Assembly: GCA_016181725.1 (NCBI GenBank)
Contig: JACOYT010000020.1
Location: forward strand, 1 to 49,224
From: Candidatus Roizmanbacteria bacterium
GTDB taxonomy: Bacteria; Patescibacteriota; Microgenomatia; UBA1406; GWC2-37-13
Direction of reading: 5' to 3'
DNA length: 49,224 nt
The position numbers and the translations under genes were made by a program. Positions 16,465-25,248 of this stretch are shown here, piece by piece. The notes under the pieces were generated by a model. The model searched no databases. It was not told the DNA's origin and saw nothing but the letters and a program-made list of their open reading frames with translations. The stretch's first letter is position 1. Every line of letters starts with the position of its first letter.

Positions 16465-16857
16465 ATGGGAAACGCATGTATCGATCTTTTAATTCGGATT
16501 AAAAATGGGTATTTGGCGCGCAAAGAGAGGGTAAAATCACCACATTCTCGATTCAAGGAAGAGGTGGTAAAGAAGCTGATTCAGCTTGGCTATGCCAAAT
16601 CCCATAAAATCAGTCAGGAAGGTGGTAAAAAGAATTTGGAGATAGAGCTCTTGTATCTTGATGGTAAACCATCGTTTACTGATGTGAAGTTTTTTTCAAA
16701 ACCAGGCAGGAGATGGTATGTATCTTACAAAGAGATCCCGCAGAAAGTACGCGGTGGATTCGGATCACTGGTTCTTTCTACGCCTTATGGAGTTTTAACG
16801 AACATCGAGGCAAAGAAAGGAAAAGCTGGCGGAGAATTGTTATTTGAGATCTGGTAG
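16465..16857 (+). CDS. rpsH: 30S ribosomal protein S8
   Basis: The 130-residue protein shows the N-terminal helix with ACIDLLIRIKNGYLA, the middle LEIELLYLDGKP and the C-terminal GVLTNIEAKKGKAGGELL that corresponds to the conserved S8 STxxG...G(I/E)xxxxE(A/K) region. S8 binds helix 21 of 16S rRNA early in assembly. The last residues are EIW. Confidence 0.95.
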   Translation: MGNACIDLLIRIKNGYLARKERVKSPHSRFKEEVVKKLIQLGYAKSHKISQEGGKKNLEIELLYLDGKPSFTDVKFFSKPGRRWYVSYKEIPQKVRGGFGSLVLSTPYGVLTNIEAKKGKAGGELLFEIW

Positions 16858-16876
16858 TAGTTTAAACAAGCTCACT

Positions 16877-17425
16877 ATGTCAAAAATAGGCGAAAAAATT
16901 ATAGAGTTTCCTCAAGAAGTACAGATTGATCAAACTGGAGAACTCCTCCATGTGCGAGGAAAAGCCGGAGAGTTTCGACTCAAGCTGCCAAAAGAACTGC
17001 AGCTTGAATTGGACCAAAGCAAAGTTAAGATAAAGCGATTAAGAGACGACAAAAAAACAAGAGCGCTACATGGTTTATATAGAAGCCTTATCGCAAATGC
17101 GGTTTCCGGTGTACAGAAGCCGTGGGAAAAACGTCTGGAGGTTGTTGGCACAGGATATAATGTAAGATTACAAGGCGAGGATCTGGTTTTTAAGATTGGA
17201 TATTCCCATCCAGTAACCTTTAAAAAGGTCCCAGGAATTCTGTTTCAGATTGAAGGAAATAACAGAGTGGTAGTCTCGGGGACAGATCGACAACTTGTTG
17301 GACAGGTCGCATATCAGATAAAAAAGATTCGAAAACCAGATGTGTACAAAGGGAAAGGGGTAAAGTATGAGGGAGAGGTGCTGCGGATTAAGCCGGGCAA
17401 AAAAGCAAAAGCTCAAGAAGCATAA
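16877..17425 (+). CDS. rplF: 50S ribosomal protein L6
   Basis: The 182-residue protein (start chosen at ATG 16877, MSKIGEKIIEFPQ) contains two L6 repeats and the C-terminal signature KIRKPDVYKGKGVKYEGE. An alternative upstream start at 16844 would overlap the rpsH end and add a non-conserved leader, so it was rejected. L6 sits near the factor-binding site and sarcin-ricin loop. Confidence 0.95.
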   Translation: MSKIGEKIIEFPQEVQIDQTGELLHVRGKAGEFRLKLPKELQLELDQSKVKIKRLRDDKKTRALHGLYRSLIANAVSGVQKPWEKRLEVVGTGYNVRLQGEDLVFKIGYSHPVTFKKVPGILFQIEGNNRVVVSGTDRQLVGQVAYQIKKIRKPDVYKGKGVKYEGEVLRIKPGKKAKAQEA

Positions 17426-17437
17426 ATTATAAAATAT

Positions 17438-17752
17438 ATGAAAAAGATCCAAGGATCAAAAGACCGACCCAGGATATCGGTCTTTCGATCGAATCAATAT
17501 GTATATACTCAAGCTATTGACGATGAGAACCGAGTCACTCTTGTTTCTGCCTCAAGTCTAACTTTAAACGGGAGAAAAGAGAGACAGAAGATAAAAAAGA
17601 GCGAGGAGGCACGGGTTGTTGGGAATGAGTTGGCGAAAAAACTTAAAAAAAAGGGCATAAAAGCCGCAGTTTTTGATAGAGGTTCCTATAGCTATTTAGG
17701 GAGGGTAAAGTCATTGGCTGAAGGGCTGCGAGAAGGAGGAATAGAGATTTAA
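17438..17752 (+). CDS. rplR: 50S ribosomal protein L18, N-terminally shortened
   Basis: The 104-residue protein begins directly at the segment before RPRISVFRSNQYVYTQAI and keeps VFDRGSYSYLGRVKSLAEGLREGGI. Typical bacterial L18 is about 115-120 residues and begins with an arginine/lysine-rich tail that contacts 5S rRNA. An in-frame stop at 17423-17425 shows the tail is truly absent here rather than missed. Confidence 0.95.
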   Translation: MKKIQGSKDRPRISVFRSNQYVYTQAIDDENRVTLVSASSLTLNGRKERQKIKKSEEARVVGNELAKKLKKKGIKAAVFDRGSYSYLGRVKSLAEGLREGGIEI

Positions 17753-17786
17753 TTTTCAATTTTCAAGGACCAATTTACAAACACAT

Positions 17787-18242
17787 ATGGCAGAAGAAAT
17801 AAAGGAAGAACCAAAACTCGAGGAGCGGGTGCTTTTGATCCGGAGGGTTTCAAAAAAGACACCCGGTGGAAACTATATCACGTTTTCTGCTCTTGTTGCG
17901 GTTGGCGACCGAAAAGGACGCTTGGGTATTGGTCTGGGTCGCTCACAGGAGGTTCCACCCGCCATCAAAAAAGCAATTGCATATGCGAAGAAACATATGA
18001 TTACCGTCGCGCTTTATAAATCTACCATACCGCATGAGATTTCGATAAAATATAAAGCATCAAAGGTTCTTTTGAAGCCTGCACCGGAGGGAACAGGGCT
18101 AAAAGTGGGAAGTGTTGCCCGCGCATTGCTTGAGGTTGCAGGCGTCAAAGATGTTTCTGGTAAAATCATCCGATCAAGAAATCAGATTTCAAATACGTAT
18201 GCAATTTTAAAAGCCTTAGAGGAATTAAAGGCGAAGAAATGA
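17787..18242 (+). CDS. rpsE: 30S ribosomal protein S5
   Basis: The 151-residue protein shows the dsRNA-binding-like N-domain with LLIRRVSKKTPGGNYITFSA, then GDRKGRLGIGLGRSQEVPPAI and GTGLKVGSVARALLEVAGVKD, all diagnostic of S5. S5 contributes to the mRNA entry channel and decoding fidelity. The stop overlaps the rplO start (ATGA), leaving no room for an rpmD (L30) gene. Confidence 0.97.
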   Translation: MAEEIKEEPKLEERVLLIRRVSKKTPGGNYITFSALVAVGDRKGRLGIGLGRSQEVPPAIKKAIAYAKKHMITVALYKSTIPHEISIKYKASKVLLKPAPEGTGLKVGSVARALLEVAGVKDVSGKIIRSRNQISNTYAILKALEELKAKK

Positions 18243-18688
18243 CTATGTTTTTGTCACAGCTTCCCAAGACTGTCGCCTCAAAAAAGAAACGCGTTGGCAG
18301 GGGTTTAGGGAGCGCAAAAGGAGCAAAATCAGGACGCGGAACAACGCGCCATCAGAAAGCGCGGGAATCAATCCCTTTGTATTTTGAAGGAGGTCAGGCA
18401 AAACTCACGAAGAAATACCCACTTCTTCGTGGGAAAGGAAAAAACAAGTCTTACCGTCCAAAACCCGTTGTTGTTCATCTTGATGTATTAAATATATTCA
18501 AGGCAGGAGAGACGGTAGATCTTGCGAAGCTTGTTGAAAAAAGAATTGTAAAGAAGGCTGTGAAGGGGACCAGAGTAAAGATTGTTGCAAACGGAAAACT
18601 TGAAAAGAAACTTATCATCAAGCTTCCTGTCTCACACCAGGTTAAAGAACTAATCGTAAAGGCAGGAGGAAAAGTAGAACTTCTATGA
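18239..18688 (+). CDS. rplO: 50S ribosomal protein L15
   Basis: The 149-residue protein has the glycine/arginine-rich N-terminal extension ([22 protein letters not shown]) and a C-terminal KVELL-type end with the L15 fold region [18 protein letters not shown]. It overlaps rpsE upstream and secY downstream by 4 nt each, so all three are translationally coupled. Confidence 0.95.
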   Translation: MTMFLSQLPKTVASKKKRVGRGLGSAKGAKSGRGTTRHQKARESIPLYFEGGQAKLTKKYPLLRGKGKNKSYRPKPVVVHLDVLNIFKAGETVDLAKLVEKRIVKKAVKGTRVKIVANGKLEKKLIIKLPVSHQVKELIVKAGGKVELL

Positions 18689-19971
18689 ATAGCATCTTAG
18701 AGAAAATACGACTTTTTCTTTCGGATCCGGAATTAAAAAGAAAGTCACTCTTCACACTCTTTATTATCCTGATATTTCGAGTGTTTGCGTTTTTGCCCGT
18801 TCCAGCAATCGATATTGCACGTTTACGGGTGTTGTTTGCACAAAATCAATTCTTGTCTCTTCTTGACATATTTTCAGGAGGGACTTTGATAAATTTTTCG
18901 GTGATGGCGTTGGGTTTAAATCCATACATCAACGCCTCAATCATATTTCAGCTTTTGACTATGGTAGTTCCTCAGCTTGAAGAACTTACAAAAGAAGGAG
19001 AATACGGCAGATTTAAAATAAATCAATATACCCGTTTCTTGACGGTTCCTTTGACCGTTCTTCAAGCGATCGGTATTTATTTTCTCTTGAGGAATCAGCG
19101 CGTCATAGGAGCGTTAAATCCTATTGAATTCTTTTCATTTATCGTTACACTCGTTGCGGGCACTTTTATTCTTATTTGGTTTGGAGAGTTGATTTCTGAA
19201 TTTGGTTTAGGGAATGGCATCTCGCTTCTTATTTTTGCAGGGATCGTGGGGAGGATTCCTGTAGTTTTGACTCAGACACTTACTACGGTTAATCAGGAGT
19301 TGCTACTGAACGTTGTAATATTTGTTGTTTTGGCATTATTTGTTATTGCAGCGGTGGTATTTATCAATGAAGCAATACGGAAAATTCCGGTATATTATGC
19401 CAAAAGAATCCGGGGACATCGGATGTATCAGGCACAAACAAACTACCTTCCGTTGAAATTAAATCAAGCAGGCGTCATCCCAATAATTTTTGCGGTTTCC
19501 TTTGTTTTGTTTCCTCAGCTTATCGGAAACTTCTTTCTCCAGGCAAAAAACCAGCTTGTCTCCTCTTCGGCTTCGTTCATCGTAGGTCTTTTCAATCCGC
19601 AAGGATTCTTTTATAATTTCTTTTACTTTTTCTTGGTTGTCGGTTTTACTTTTTTCTATACCATCGTAGTTTTTAATCCTCAAAAAATATCGGAAGAGAT
19701 ACAGAAACATGGGGGTTTTATTCCTGGGATACGACCCGGACTCTCAACGAAACAGTATTTAGAAAAAATACTTTATCGGATAACAACCGTTGGGGCGGTA
19801 TTTTTGGGTATAATAGCAATTCTTCCTGCAATTTTATCGCGCGCGACCGGAATGGCAAATTTGGTGATCGGTGGAACAGGGATTCTTATTGTGGTTTCGG
19901 TGATCCTTGAGACTTTTAAAATGATTGAGGCGCAGCTTGTTATGAAGAGTTATGAAAAATTTTCCTATTAA
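18685..19971 (+). CDS. secY: Protein translocase subunit SecY
   Basis: The 428-residue membrane protein has ten predicted helices. The plug-region and TM2 pattern [30 protein letters not shown] and [12 protein letters not shown] are classic SecY features, as is the cytoplasmic loop with a [20 protein letters not shown]-type sequence. It forms the channel for secretion and membrane insertion with SecE, which is not in the window. It overlaps rplO by 4 nt. Confidence 0.97.
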   Translation: MNSILEKIRLFLSDPELKRKSLFTLFIILIFRVFAFLPVPAIDIARLRVLFAQNQFLSLLDIFSGGTLINFSVMALGLNPYINASIIFQLLTMVVPQLEELTKEGEYGRFKINQYTRFLTVPLTVLQAIGIYFLLRNQRVIGALNPIEFFSFIVTLVAGTFILIWFGELISEFGLGNGISLLIFAGIVGRIPVVLTQTLTTVNQELLLNVVIFVVLALFVIAAVVFINEAIRKIPVYYAKRIRGHRMYQAQTNYLPLKLNQAGVIPIIFAVSFVLFPQLIGNFFLQAKNQLVSSSASFIVGLFNPQGFFYNFFYFFLVVGFTFFYTIVVFNPQKISEEIQKHGGFIPGIRPGLSTKQYLEKILYRITTVGAVFLGIIAILPAILSRATGMANLVIGGTGILIVVSVILETFKMIEAQLVMKSYEKFSY

Positions 19972-19974
19972 CCT

Positions 19975-20148
19975 ATGCCCAAGAAAGGATCGCGGATGTT
20001 AGTTGGTCTCGTCTGTGAAGTTTGCAACAGGCAAAATTACGTAACTGAGAAAAATAGACTAACCGCCCAAAGCGCTCTACGGCTGAAGAAATACTGCGGT
20101 AGATGTAAAAAACACACCACGCATAAGGAAAAAAAGAAATTGGGGTAA
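19975..20148 (+). CDS. rpmG: 50S ribosomal protein L33, zinc-binding form
   Basis: A 57-residue gene lies between secY and adk. It reads MPKKGSRMLVGLVCEVCNRQ and ends LKKYCGRCKKHTTHKEK. The two CxxC pairs (C14/C17, C41/C44) mark the zinc-binding C+ form of L33. The location inside the spc operon is unusual; bacterial rpmG is more often beside rpmB or secE/nusG. The ATG is 3 nt after the secY stop and 4 nt separate its stop from adk. Confidence 0.93.
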   Translation: MPKKGSRMLVGLVCEVCNRQNYVTEKNRLTAQSALRLKKYCGRCKKHTTHKEKKKLG

Positions 20149-20152
20149 TACT

Positions 20153-21283
20153 ATGAAACTTGTTTTAGCTGGAATTCAAGGAGCAGGAAAATCAACTCAA
20201 GGAAATTTATTATCAAATCAGCTTAAGCTTCCATATCTTTCAACCGGTCATATCTTCCGGCAGATTGCAAAGGAAAAGACCACGCTTGGGCGATATGTAA
20301 AGGCTGTCATGAATGCGGGTATTTTAATTCCGGATGATAAGACGATTGAGATTGTCAACAAGTACCTATCGCGCAATGAGTATCGGAAAGGATACCTACT
20401 GGACGGATACCCAAGGACGCTTCGGCAAGCGCAGGAATTCAAAAATGACGTTGATAAATTCATATATATCGAAATACCCGATAAAGAAGCGCTCTGGAGA
20501 ATCTCACACAGAAATGATACGGCCCGAGATGACGAGACGCTTGAGGCAATAAGAAAACGGCTTGAGCTTTTTCATAAATATACCGAACCAGTTTTAGAAT
20601 ATTATGAAAAGCAGAGAAAACTGGTTACGGTTGATGGGACCCAGAGCGTTGAGGAGGTAAATGAAGAGATTTTAAAAAGTCTTGGAAAGCAGTTGATAAA
20701 AGATCAGGTAATTGCCTGGGAGAAAAAACATAAATCAATTATCGCAATCGTGGGTCTTGCCGGATCAGGAAAAACAGAGGCGGCGAAGTTTTTCAAAAAA
20801 GAGAAAAATCTGCCGGTCATAACATTTGGAGATGTTATAAACGAGTATGTTGATAAGCATGGCTTGAAACACGATGAAGAAACACACCACAAATTACGAT
20901 TGGAACTTCGAAAGAAGTACGGGATGGAGGCAATGGTGGTTTTGAATGAGAAAAAAATTCAAGATGCGCTCCGAGACAATATGATTATTGTTATAGACGG
21001 CCTTTATTCATGGGAAGAATTTGCGCATCTTAAGAAAACATTCCCTGAGGTTAAGATATATTTACTCGGGCTCTATGCGGATAAGGCGCTTCGATATCAG
21101 AGGATATCGAAGAGGAAGTATCGTGCAGGACTATTCGGAGAGGAAAGAGATGTAAACGAACTTATGGAGACAAATAAGGGTCCTGCAATTGCGTTTGCCG
21201 ATTTTCTTATAAAGAATAATTTTACGTTGCAGGATTTTCATGACAAGTTGGAAGATGTGTATCGCGAAGTGTATTTTGCCTAA
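20153..21283 (+). CDS. adk: Adenylate kinase fused to a second P-loop kinase domain
   Basis: The 376-residue protein is almost twice the usual length. Residues 1-180 are an adenylate kinase: P-loop GIQGAGKS (7-14), LSTGHIFR, LLDGYPRT (82-89) and the RDDETLEAIRKRL helix, with no LID insertion (short type). Residues 195-376 are a second nucleoside/CoA kinase-like domain: P-loop GLAGSGKT (201-208), FGDVINEYVDKHGL, ELRKKYGMEAMV, IDGLYSWEE and a C-terminal FADFLIKNNFTLQDF. This second half resembles the archaeal UPF0200/dephospho-CoA-kinase-like family. There is no stop or frameshift between the halves. The first half should interconvert AMP, ADP and ATP; the substrate of the second is unknown. 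It lies in the usual secY-adk-map order. Confidence 0.9.
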   Translation: MKLVLAGIQGAGKSTQGNLLSNQLKLPYLSTGHIFRQIAKEKTTLGRYVKAVMNAGILIPDDKTIEIVNKYLSRNEYRKGYLLDGYPRTLRQAQEFKNDVDKFIYIEIPDKEALWRISHRNDTARDDETLEAIRKRLELFHKYTEPVLEYYEKQRKLVTVDGTQSVEEVNEEILKSLGKQLIKDQVIAWEKKHKSIIAIVGLAGSGKTEAAKFFKKEKNLPVITFGDVINEYVDKHGLKHDEETHHKLRLELRKKYGMEAMVVLNEKKIQDALRDNMIIVIDGLYSWEEFAHLKKTFPEVKIYLLGLYADKALRYQRISKRKYRAGLFGEERDVNELMETNKGPAIAFADFLIKNNFTLQDFHDKLEDVYREVYFA

Positions 21284-21284
21284 G

Positions 21285-22037
21285 ATGGTAAAGCTAAAAA
21301 CCGAAGAAGAGATTGATATCATGGTTCAAGGAGGCAAGAAGTTACGGATAGTAGTTGCCAAATTAATTCCATCCGTAAAGCCGGGAGTTTCCACAGAGGA
21401 GATAGATAAGAAAGCAGAGGAGCTAATAAAAAAACAGGGTGCTGAACCGTCTTTTCAAAAGGTGAGGGGTTATTTTTGGAGCACCTGCCTTTCTATAAAC
21501 GAACAGGTTGTCCACACCCCGCCTTCAAAACGAATCATAAAAGAAGGCGATGTTTTCACGCTTGATATAGGGGTATATTTTCGAGGCTTTCATACGGATT
21601 TTGCAACAACGTTTATTGTTGGTAAAAAAAAGGACAAGGAGACTGAGAAGTTTCTGGATGTTGGAAGACAAACCCTGAAAAAAGCGCTTGAGAAGGTGAA
21701 GATGGGTAATTTCTTGGGGGAAGTTTCAGAAACGATAGAATCAGAGATAACGAAGCACGGCCTTTTTGTTTTAAAAGAGCTTACTGGTCACGGGATAGGA
21801 AGAGAACTTCATGAAGATCCTACCATCCCCGGATTTTTACCTAGACCAAAGGAGAAAACAGTTAAGGTGCGACCCGGTTTGGTGGTAGCGATTGAGGTGA
21901 TTTATTCAAAGGGAACAGATGCTATCGTATATGAAAAAGACAGCGATTGGTCACTGGTTACGGACGATCAAAGTCTTTCCGCATGTTTTGAACACACCAT
22001 TGCAATAAGAGGGAGAAATAGTATCATTTTGACCTGA
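21285..22037 (+). CDS. map: Methionine aminopeptidase, type I
   Basis: The 250-residue enzyme (start at ATG 21285, MVKLKTEEEIDIM) removes the initiator methionine. The five metal ligands are visible in order: D in FTLDIGVYF, D in FHTDFATTF, H in TGHGIGRELHEDP, E in VAIEVIY and E in CFEHTI. Its ATG lies one nucleotide after the adk stop. An upstream in-frame start within adk would add a cysteine-rich tail that does not belong to the family. Confidence 0.96.
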   Translation: MVKLKTEEEIDIMVQGGKKLRIVVAKLIPSVKPGVSTEEIDKKAEELIKKQGAEPSFQKVRGYFWSTCLSINEQVVHTPPSKRIIKEGDVFTLDIGVYFRGFHTDFATTFIVGKKKDKETEKFLDVGRQTLKKALEKVKMGNFLGEVSETIESEITKHGLFVLKELTGHGIGRELHEDPTIPGFLPRPKEKTVKVRPGLVVAIEVIYSKGTDAIVYEKDSDWSLVTDDQSLSACFEHTIAIRGRNSIILT

Positions 22038-22060
22038 TTTTGTGATACAATATATTCTTT

Positions 22061-22282
22061 ATGAAGGCGAAAGACGACGTGATCGTTGTTGAAGGAGAAG
22101 TGATAGAAAACTTACCAAATACCCTTTTTCGCGTACGCGTGTCAGATTCAGAACAAGTACTGTTATGTTATCTATCAGGCAAAATGAGGAAAAACTATAT
22201 AAAGATTTTGCCAGGGGATAGGGTTAGAGTTGAGTTGACGCCTTATGATTTAGCTCGCGGGCGGATTGTTTATCGAATGTAA
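22061..22282 (+). CDS. infA: Translation initiation factor IF-1
   Basis: The 73-residue OB-fold protein matches IF-1 from [19 protein letters not shown] through [23 protein letters not shown] to GRIVYRM. It binds the A-site of the 30S subunit during initiation. A TGaTACAAT box ends 9 nt before the ATG, so an internal promoter giving a near-leaderless infA-rpmJ-rpsM transcript is plausible. Confidence 0.97.
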   Translation: MKAKDDVIVVEGEVIENLPNTLFRVRVSDSEQVLLCYLSGKMRKNYIKILPGDRVRVELTPYDLARGRIVYRM

Positions 22283-22286
22283 AAAC

Positions 22287-22400
22287 ATGCATGTTAGATC
22301 GTCGGTTAAAAAAATTTGCGCAAATTGCAAGCTGGTTAAGCGGAAGGGAAGACTGTACGTCATCTGTACAAACCCCAAGCACAAGCAGCGACAAGGATAG
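22287..22400 (+). CDS. rpmJ: 50S ribosomal protein L36
   Basis: A 37-residue gene begins [18 protein letters not shown] and ends with [11 protein letters not shown]. The zinc ligands C11, C14, C27 and H32 are all present. It starts 4 nt after infA, as in many bacteria, and is followed by a 39-nt filler spacer before rpsM. Confidence 0.95.
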   Translation: MHVRSSVKKICANCKLVKRKGRLYVICTNPKHKQRQG

Positions 22401-22439
22401 AAATTCAATGTTCAAAGTTCCAAATTCAAAGTTCTAAAT

Positions 22440-22865
22440 ATGGTAAGGCTTTTGGGTGTGAATTTGCCAGACGATAGAAAGGTCGCGTATGCGTTGACTC
22501 TTCTGTACGGAATCGGACAGAAAAGCTCCTCAACGATTCTTGCAAATATTGGTATTGACAGACAGAAACAAGTCAATCAACTGAGTGAAGATGAACTTAA
22601 GAAAATAAGCTCATATATTGAGAAGAATTTTAAAATAGAAGGTGATCTGAGAGAAGATATCACCGATCACATAAAAAGATTAAGGGAGATCGGGACCTAC
22701 CGAGGGTTACGGCATGTGCGCGGACTACCGGTTCGCGGGCAAAGAACCAGATCGAATGCCCGCACCAAAAGGGGCAAGAGAAAGACCGTCGGCGCACTAA
22801 AAAAAGAAGCGTGGGCAAAACTTGGCCAACAACAACAAAGAGAACAAGTTAAGCCGCGATCATAA
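22440..22865 (+). CDS. rpsM: 30S ribosomal protein S13
   Basis: The 141-residue protein shows the N-terminal GVNLPDDRKVAYALTLLYGIG and the C-terminal GTYRGLRHVRGLPVRGQRT and SNARTKRG motifs that reach the P-site tRNA. It carries about 20 extra C-terminal residues rich in Gln and Lys after the conserved tail. S13 forms intersubunit bridge B1 with L5. Confidence 0.97.
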   Translation: MVRLLGVNLPDDRKVAYALTLLYGIGQKSSSTILANIGIDRQKQVNQLSEDELKKISSYIEKNFKIEGDLREDITDHIKRLREIGTYRGLRHVRGLPVRGQRTRSNARTKRGKRKTVGALKKEAWAKLGQQQQREQVKPRS

Positions 22866-22867
22866 TT

Positions 22868-23242
22868 ATGAAAAAGAAAAAACCAACAAAAGTTCTTGAT
22901 AGGGGAAGAATCTATATAACCGCAACCTTCAACAACACCCTGATTACGGTTACTGATGGAAAAGGCAACCCTGTTGTAGCCGGCTCATGTGGGATGTACG
23001 GATTTTCTGGAACGCGAAAATCGACACCATATGCCGCAACAATTACGACAGAGGCAACCTTAAAAAAAGCAACGAACGAGCTTGGTCTGAGAGAAGCAAC
23101 AGTATTTGTAAAAGGGATCGGTCCTGGGCGCGAAGCTGCGCTTCGCGTCATCAAGGGGTTAAACATTGAGATAGGTAAAATTATCGATATTACACCGATT
23201 CCACATAATGGTGTTCGACCACCTAAGATTAGGCGGGTCTAA
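22868..23242 (+). CDS. rpsK: 30S ribosomal protein S11
   Basis: The 124-residue protein has GRIYITATFNNTLITVTD, PYAATITTEATLKKATN, and the C-terminal DITPIPHNGVRPPKIRRV, the part that lines the platform at the E-site. It follows rpsM after 2 nt, in the usual alpha-operon order. Confidence 0.97.
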   Translation: MKKKKPTKVLDRGRIYITATFNNTLITVTDGKGNPVVAGSCGMYGFSGTRKSTPYAATITTEATLKKATNELGLREATVFVKGIGPGREAALRVIKGLNIEIGKIIDITPIPHNGVRPPKIRRV

Positions 23243-23246
23243 ATCT

Positions 23247-23867
23247 ATGCGCTATACAGGACCTAAGAACAAACTTGCACGACGAGAAGGTGCTGATCTG
23301 GGATTAAAAACGCCAGGATCAAAAAGCCACGCGTCACTTTTAAGGCGATTAAATGTCTTACCAGGACAGCACGGAATACGAAAAAGGAGAAAGCTGACAG
23401 AGCGGAGCCGGCAACTTAGGGAAAAGCAGAAATTACGTTTTCTTTTTGGAATTACCGAATCACAGTTAAAGAAATATTTCAAACGAGCAGTTAAAATGAA
23501 AGGAAACACCGGAGACAATCTTTGCCAATTATTAGAAAAACGACTTGATAACGTGGTGTACCGGTTGGGATTTGCTCCAACCAGAACCGCGGCTCGTCAA
23601 TTGGTTGGTCATCAACACGTTGCCGTAAACGGGAAGACAATTAATATCCCCTCATACAAGGTTTCGGTAAAGCAACAAGTTGCCTTTGCAAAAGAAAAGA
23701 CGATGAAAATTCCTCAAGTTGAATCAATCCTTGCGAATAAGACAATTATCATCCCAACATGGCTTGAGCGAAAAGGCGCGATTGGCATACTAAAAGCCGA
23801 GCCAACAAGCGAAGAGGTTGAAAAACAGATTAATTTAAGACCGGTGATCGAGTTTTATTCTCGATAA
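23247..23867 (+). CDS. rpsD: 30S ribosomal protein S4
   Basis: The 206-residue protein begins MRYTGPKNKLARREGADLGL and includes the S4 RNA-binding domain (LEKRLDNVVYRLGFAPTR and VGHQHVAVNGKTINIPSYKV). It initiates 30S assembly. I used the ATG at 23247, 4 nt after rpsK, because an alternative start at 23208 lies within rpsK and adds non-conserved residues. No N-terminal CxxC zinc motif is present, so this is the zinc-free form. Confidence 0.97.
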   Translation: MRYTGPKNKLARREGADLGLKTPGSKSHASLLRRLNVLPGQHGIRKRRKLTERSRQLREKQKLRFLFGITESQLKKYFKRAVKMKGNTGDNLCQLLEKRLDNVVYRLGFAPTRTAARQLVGHQHVAVNGKTINIPSYKVSVKQQVAFAKEKTMKIPQVESILANKTIIIPTWLERKGAIGILKAEPTSEEVEKQINLRPVIEFYSR

Positions 23868-23882
23868 GAGACATTAATAACT

Positions 23883-24809
23883 ATGATTGGTCCGCAATTC
23901 TTTACAAAAAAACTTGAAGAAACACCGACATACGGGAAGTTTGTGTTGGATCCTCTTCCATTGAGTTTTGGGAATAGTCTGGGAAATGCATTACGAAGAA
24001 CGCTTCTTTCTTCTTTAAAAGGAGCGGCAATTACCCAGGTTAAGGTAAATAACGCAGCGCACCTTTTCAGCACAGTAAAAGGAGTAAAAGAATCTGTTTT
24101 AGAGCTCGTACTTAATTTAAAACAGCTCCGCTTCCAAACATCAGGCGATGGGGCTTTCAAAGTAAGCGTGGATCTTAAAGGGAAAAAGAAGATCTTTGGA
24201 AAAGATGTAAAAGGTGAGGCAAAAGTTGTCAACGGTGATCTTTATTTGGCAGAGATAACAGACGACAAAGGAAAAGTTGATATTGAGGCAATTGTTGAAA
24301 CAGGGGTGGGGCTTCTTCCTGAAGATAGCGTAGAGAAAAAAGAAGCAGGTTACATAGCATTGGACGTATATTTCTCGCCGGTAAAAAAGGTAAGTTTTGC
24401 CGTTGAAGAGGCTCGTGTGGGAAGAAAGACAAATTTTGACCGATTGATTCTTGAGGTTTGGACCGATGGAACAATTACACCAGAGGAAGGCGTGAAACAA
24501 GCAGCTGAAATTTTAAAAGAACATTTCGCGCACATACTATCAGGAAAAGACAGTCCAAAAACGGGGGAAGAAGATCAAGAGGTTGAGGGAGAAAAGAAAG
24601 AAATCGATCACCGATTAAAAGACGTTATTATAGACGAGTTGAATCTTCCTTCCCGTGTCATAAACGCACTACTTCGGGAAAATATTGAGACGGTTTCGGA
24701 TTTGGTTAGGGTAGGAAAGGAGAAACTTATAGGGGTAAAGGGACTTGGAAAAAAGTCCTTTGTCTTGATTGAAGACGAGCTGAAGAAAATGGGCATTGAT
24801 CTTGAGTAG
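23883..24809 (+). CDS. rpoA: RNA polymerase subunit alpha
   Basis: The 308-residue protein has an N-terminal dimerisation domain with FVLDPLPLSFGNSLGNALRRTLL and VKGVKESVLELVLNLK, an acidic linker (about 220-245, EEDQEVEGEKKE), and a C-terminal domain with LPSRVINALLRENIETV and GVKGLGKKSF that contacts UP elements and activators. It is slightly shorter than E. coli alpha but complete. Confidence 0.97.
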   Translation: MIGPQFFTKKLEETPTYGKFVLDPLPLSFGNSLGNALRRTLLSSLKGAAITQVKVNNAAHLFSTVKGVKESVLELVLNLKQLRFQTSGDGAFKVSVDLKGKKKIFGKDVKGEAKVVNGDLYLAEITDDKGKVDIEAIVETGVGLLPEDSVEKKEAGYIALDVYFSPVKKVSFAVEEARVGRKTNFDRLILEVWTDGTITPEEGVKQAAEILKEHFAHILSGKDSPKTGEEDQEVEGEKKEIDHRLKDVIIDELNLPSRVINALLRENIETVSDLVRVGKEKLIGVKGLGKKSFVLIEDELKKMGIDLE

Positions 24810-24816
24810 TATTTTT

Positions 24817-25248
24817 ATGAGGCATAGGAGAAAGGTGAAAAAATTTAAGTCAGGAAAAGATGCGAATAAAATGCTTTTTCGGAAATTAACACGAAACTTT
24901 CTTTCGCGCGGCACGATAGTTACCTCCCTGAAGAAAGCAAAGGTTCTTAAGTCTGAGATCGAAAAATCGGTTCAAAAAGCGAAGAAAAACACGCAAGCGT
25001 CAAGAAATGTATTGCTTAAAAAGATTGCAGATAAGCGGATTATCGATATCCTTTCCAAACAGGTAGTTCCTGTTTTTACCGACGTATCAAGTGGATTTGT
25101 TCGGCTTATTAAACTGGGTCAGAGAGCTTCAGACGGAACCGAGATGGTAAAAGTGGAGTGGACGAAGCCAGTCGTTTTAAACGGAAAGAAACCTGAAAAG
25201 AAAAGTGATACTAGTGATACTGAGGTAAAAAAATCCAAATCAAAATGA
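24817..25248 (+). CDS. rplQ: 50S ribosomal protein L17
   Basis: The 143-residue protein (start ATG 24817, MRHRRKVKKFKSGKDANKM) keeps the L17 pattern of RKLTRNFLSRGTIVTSLKKAK and FVRLIKLGQRASDGTEMVKVE. A 25-residue charged tail follows. It begins 7 nt after rpoA and overlaps rplM by 4 nt. Confidence 0.95.
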   Translation: MRHRRKVKKFKSGKDANKMLFRKLTRNFLSRGTIVTSLKKAKVLKSEIEKSVQKAKKNTQASRNVLLKKIADKRIIDILSKQVVPVFTDVSSGFVRLIKLGQRASDGTEMVKVEWTKPVVLNGKKPEKKSDTSDTEVKKSKSK

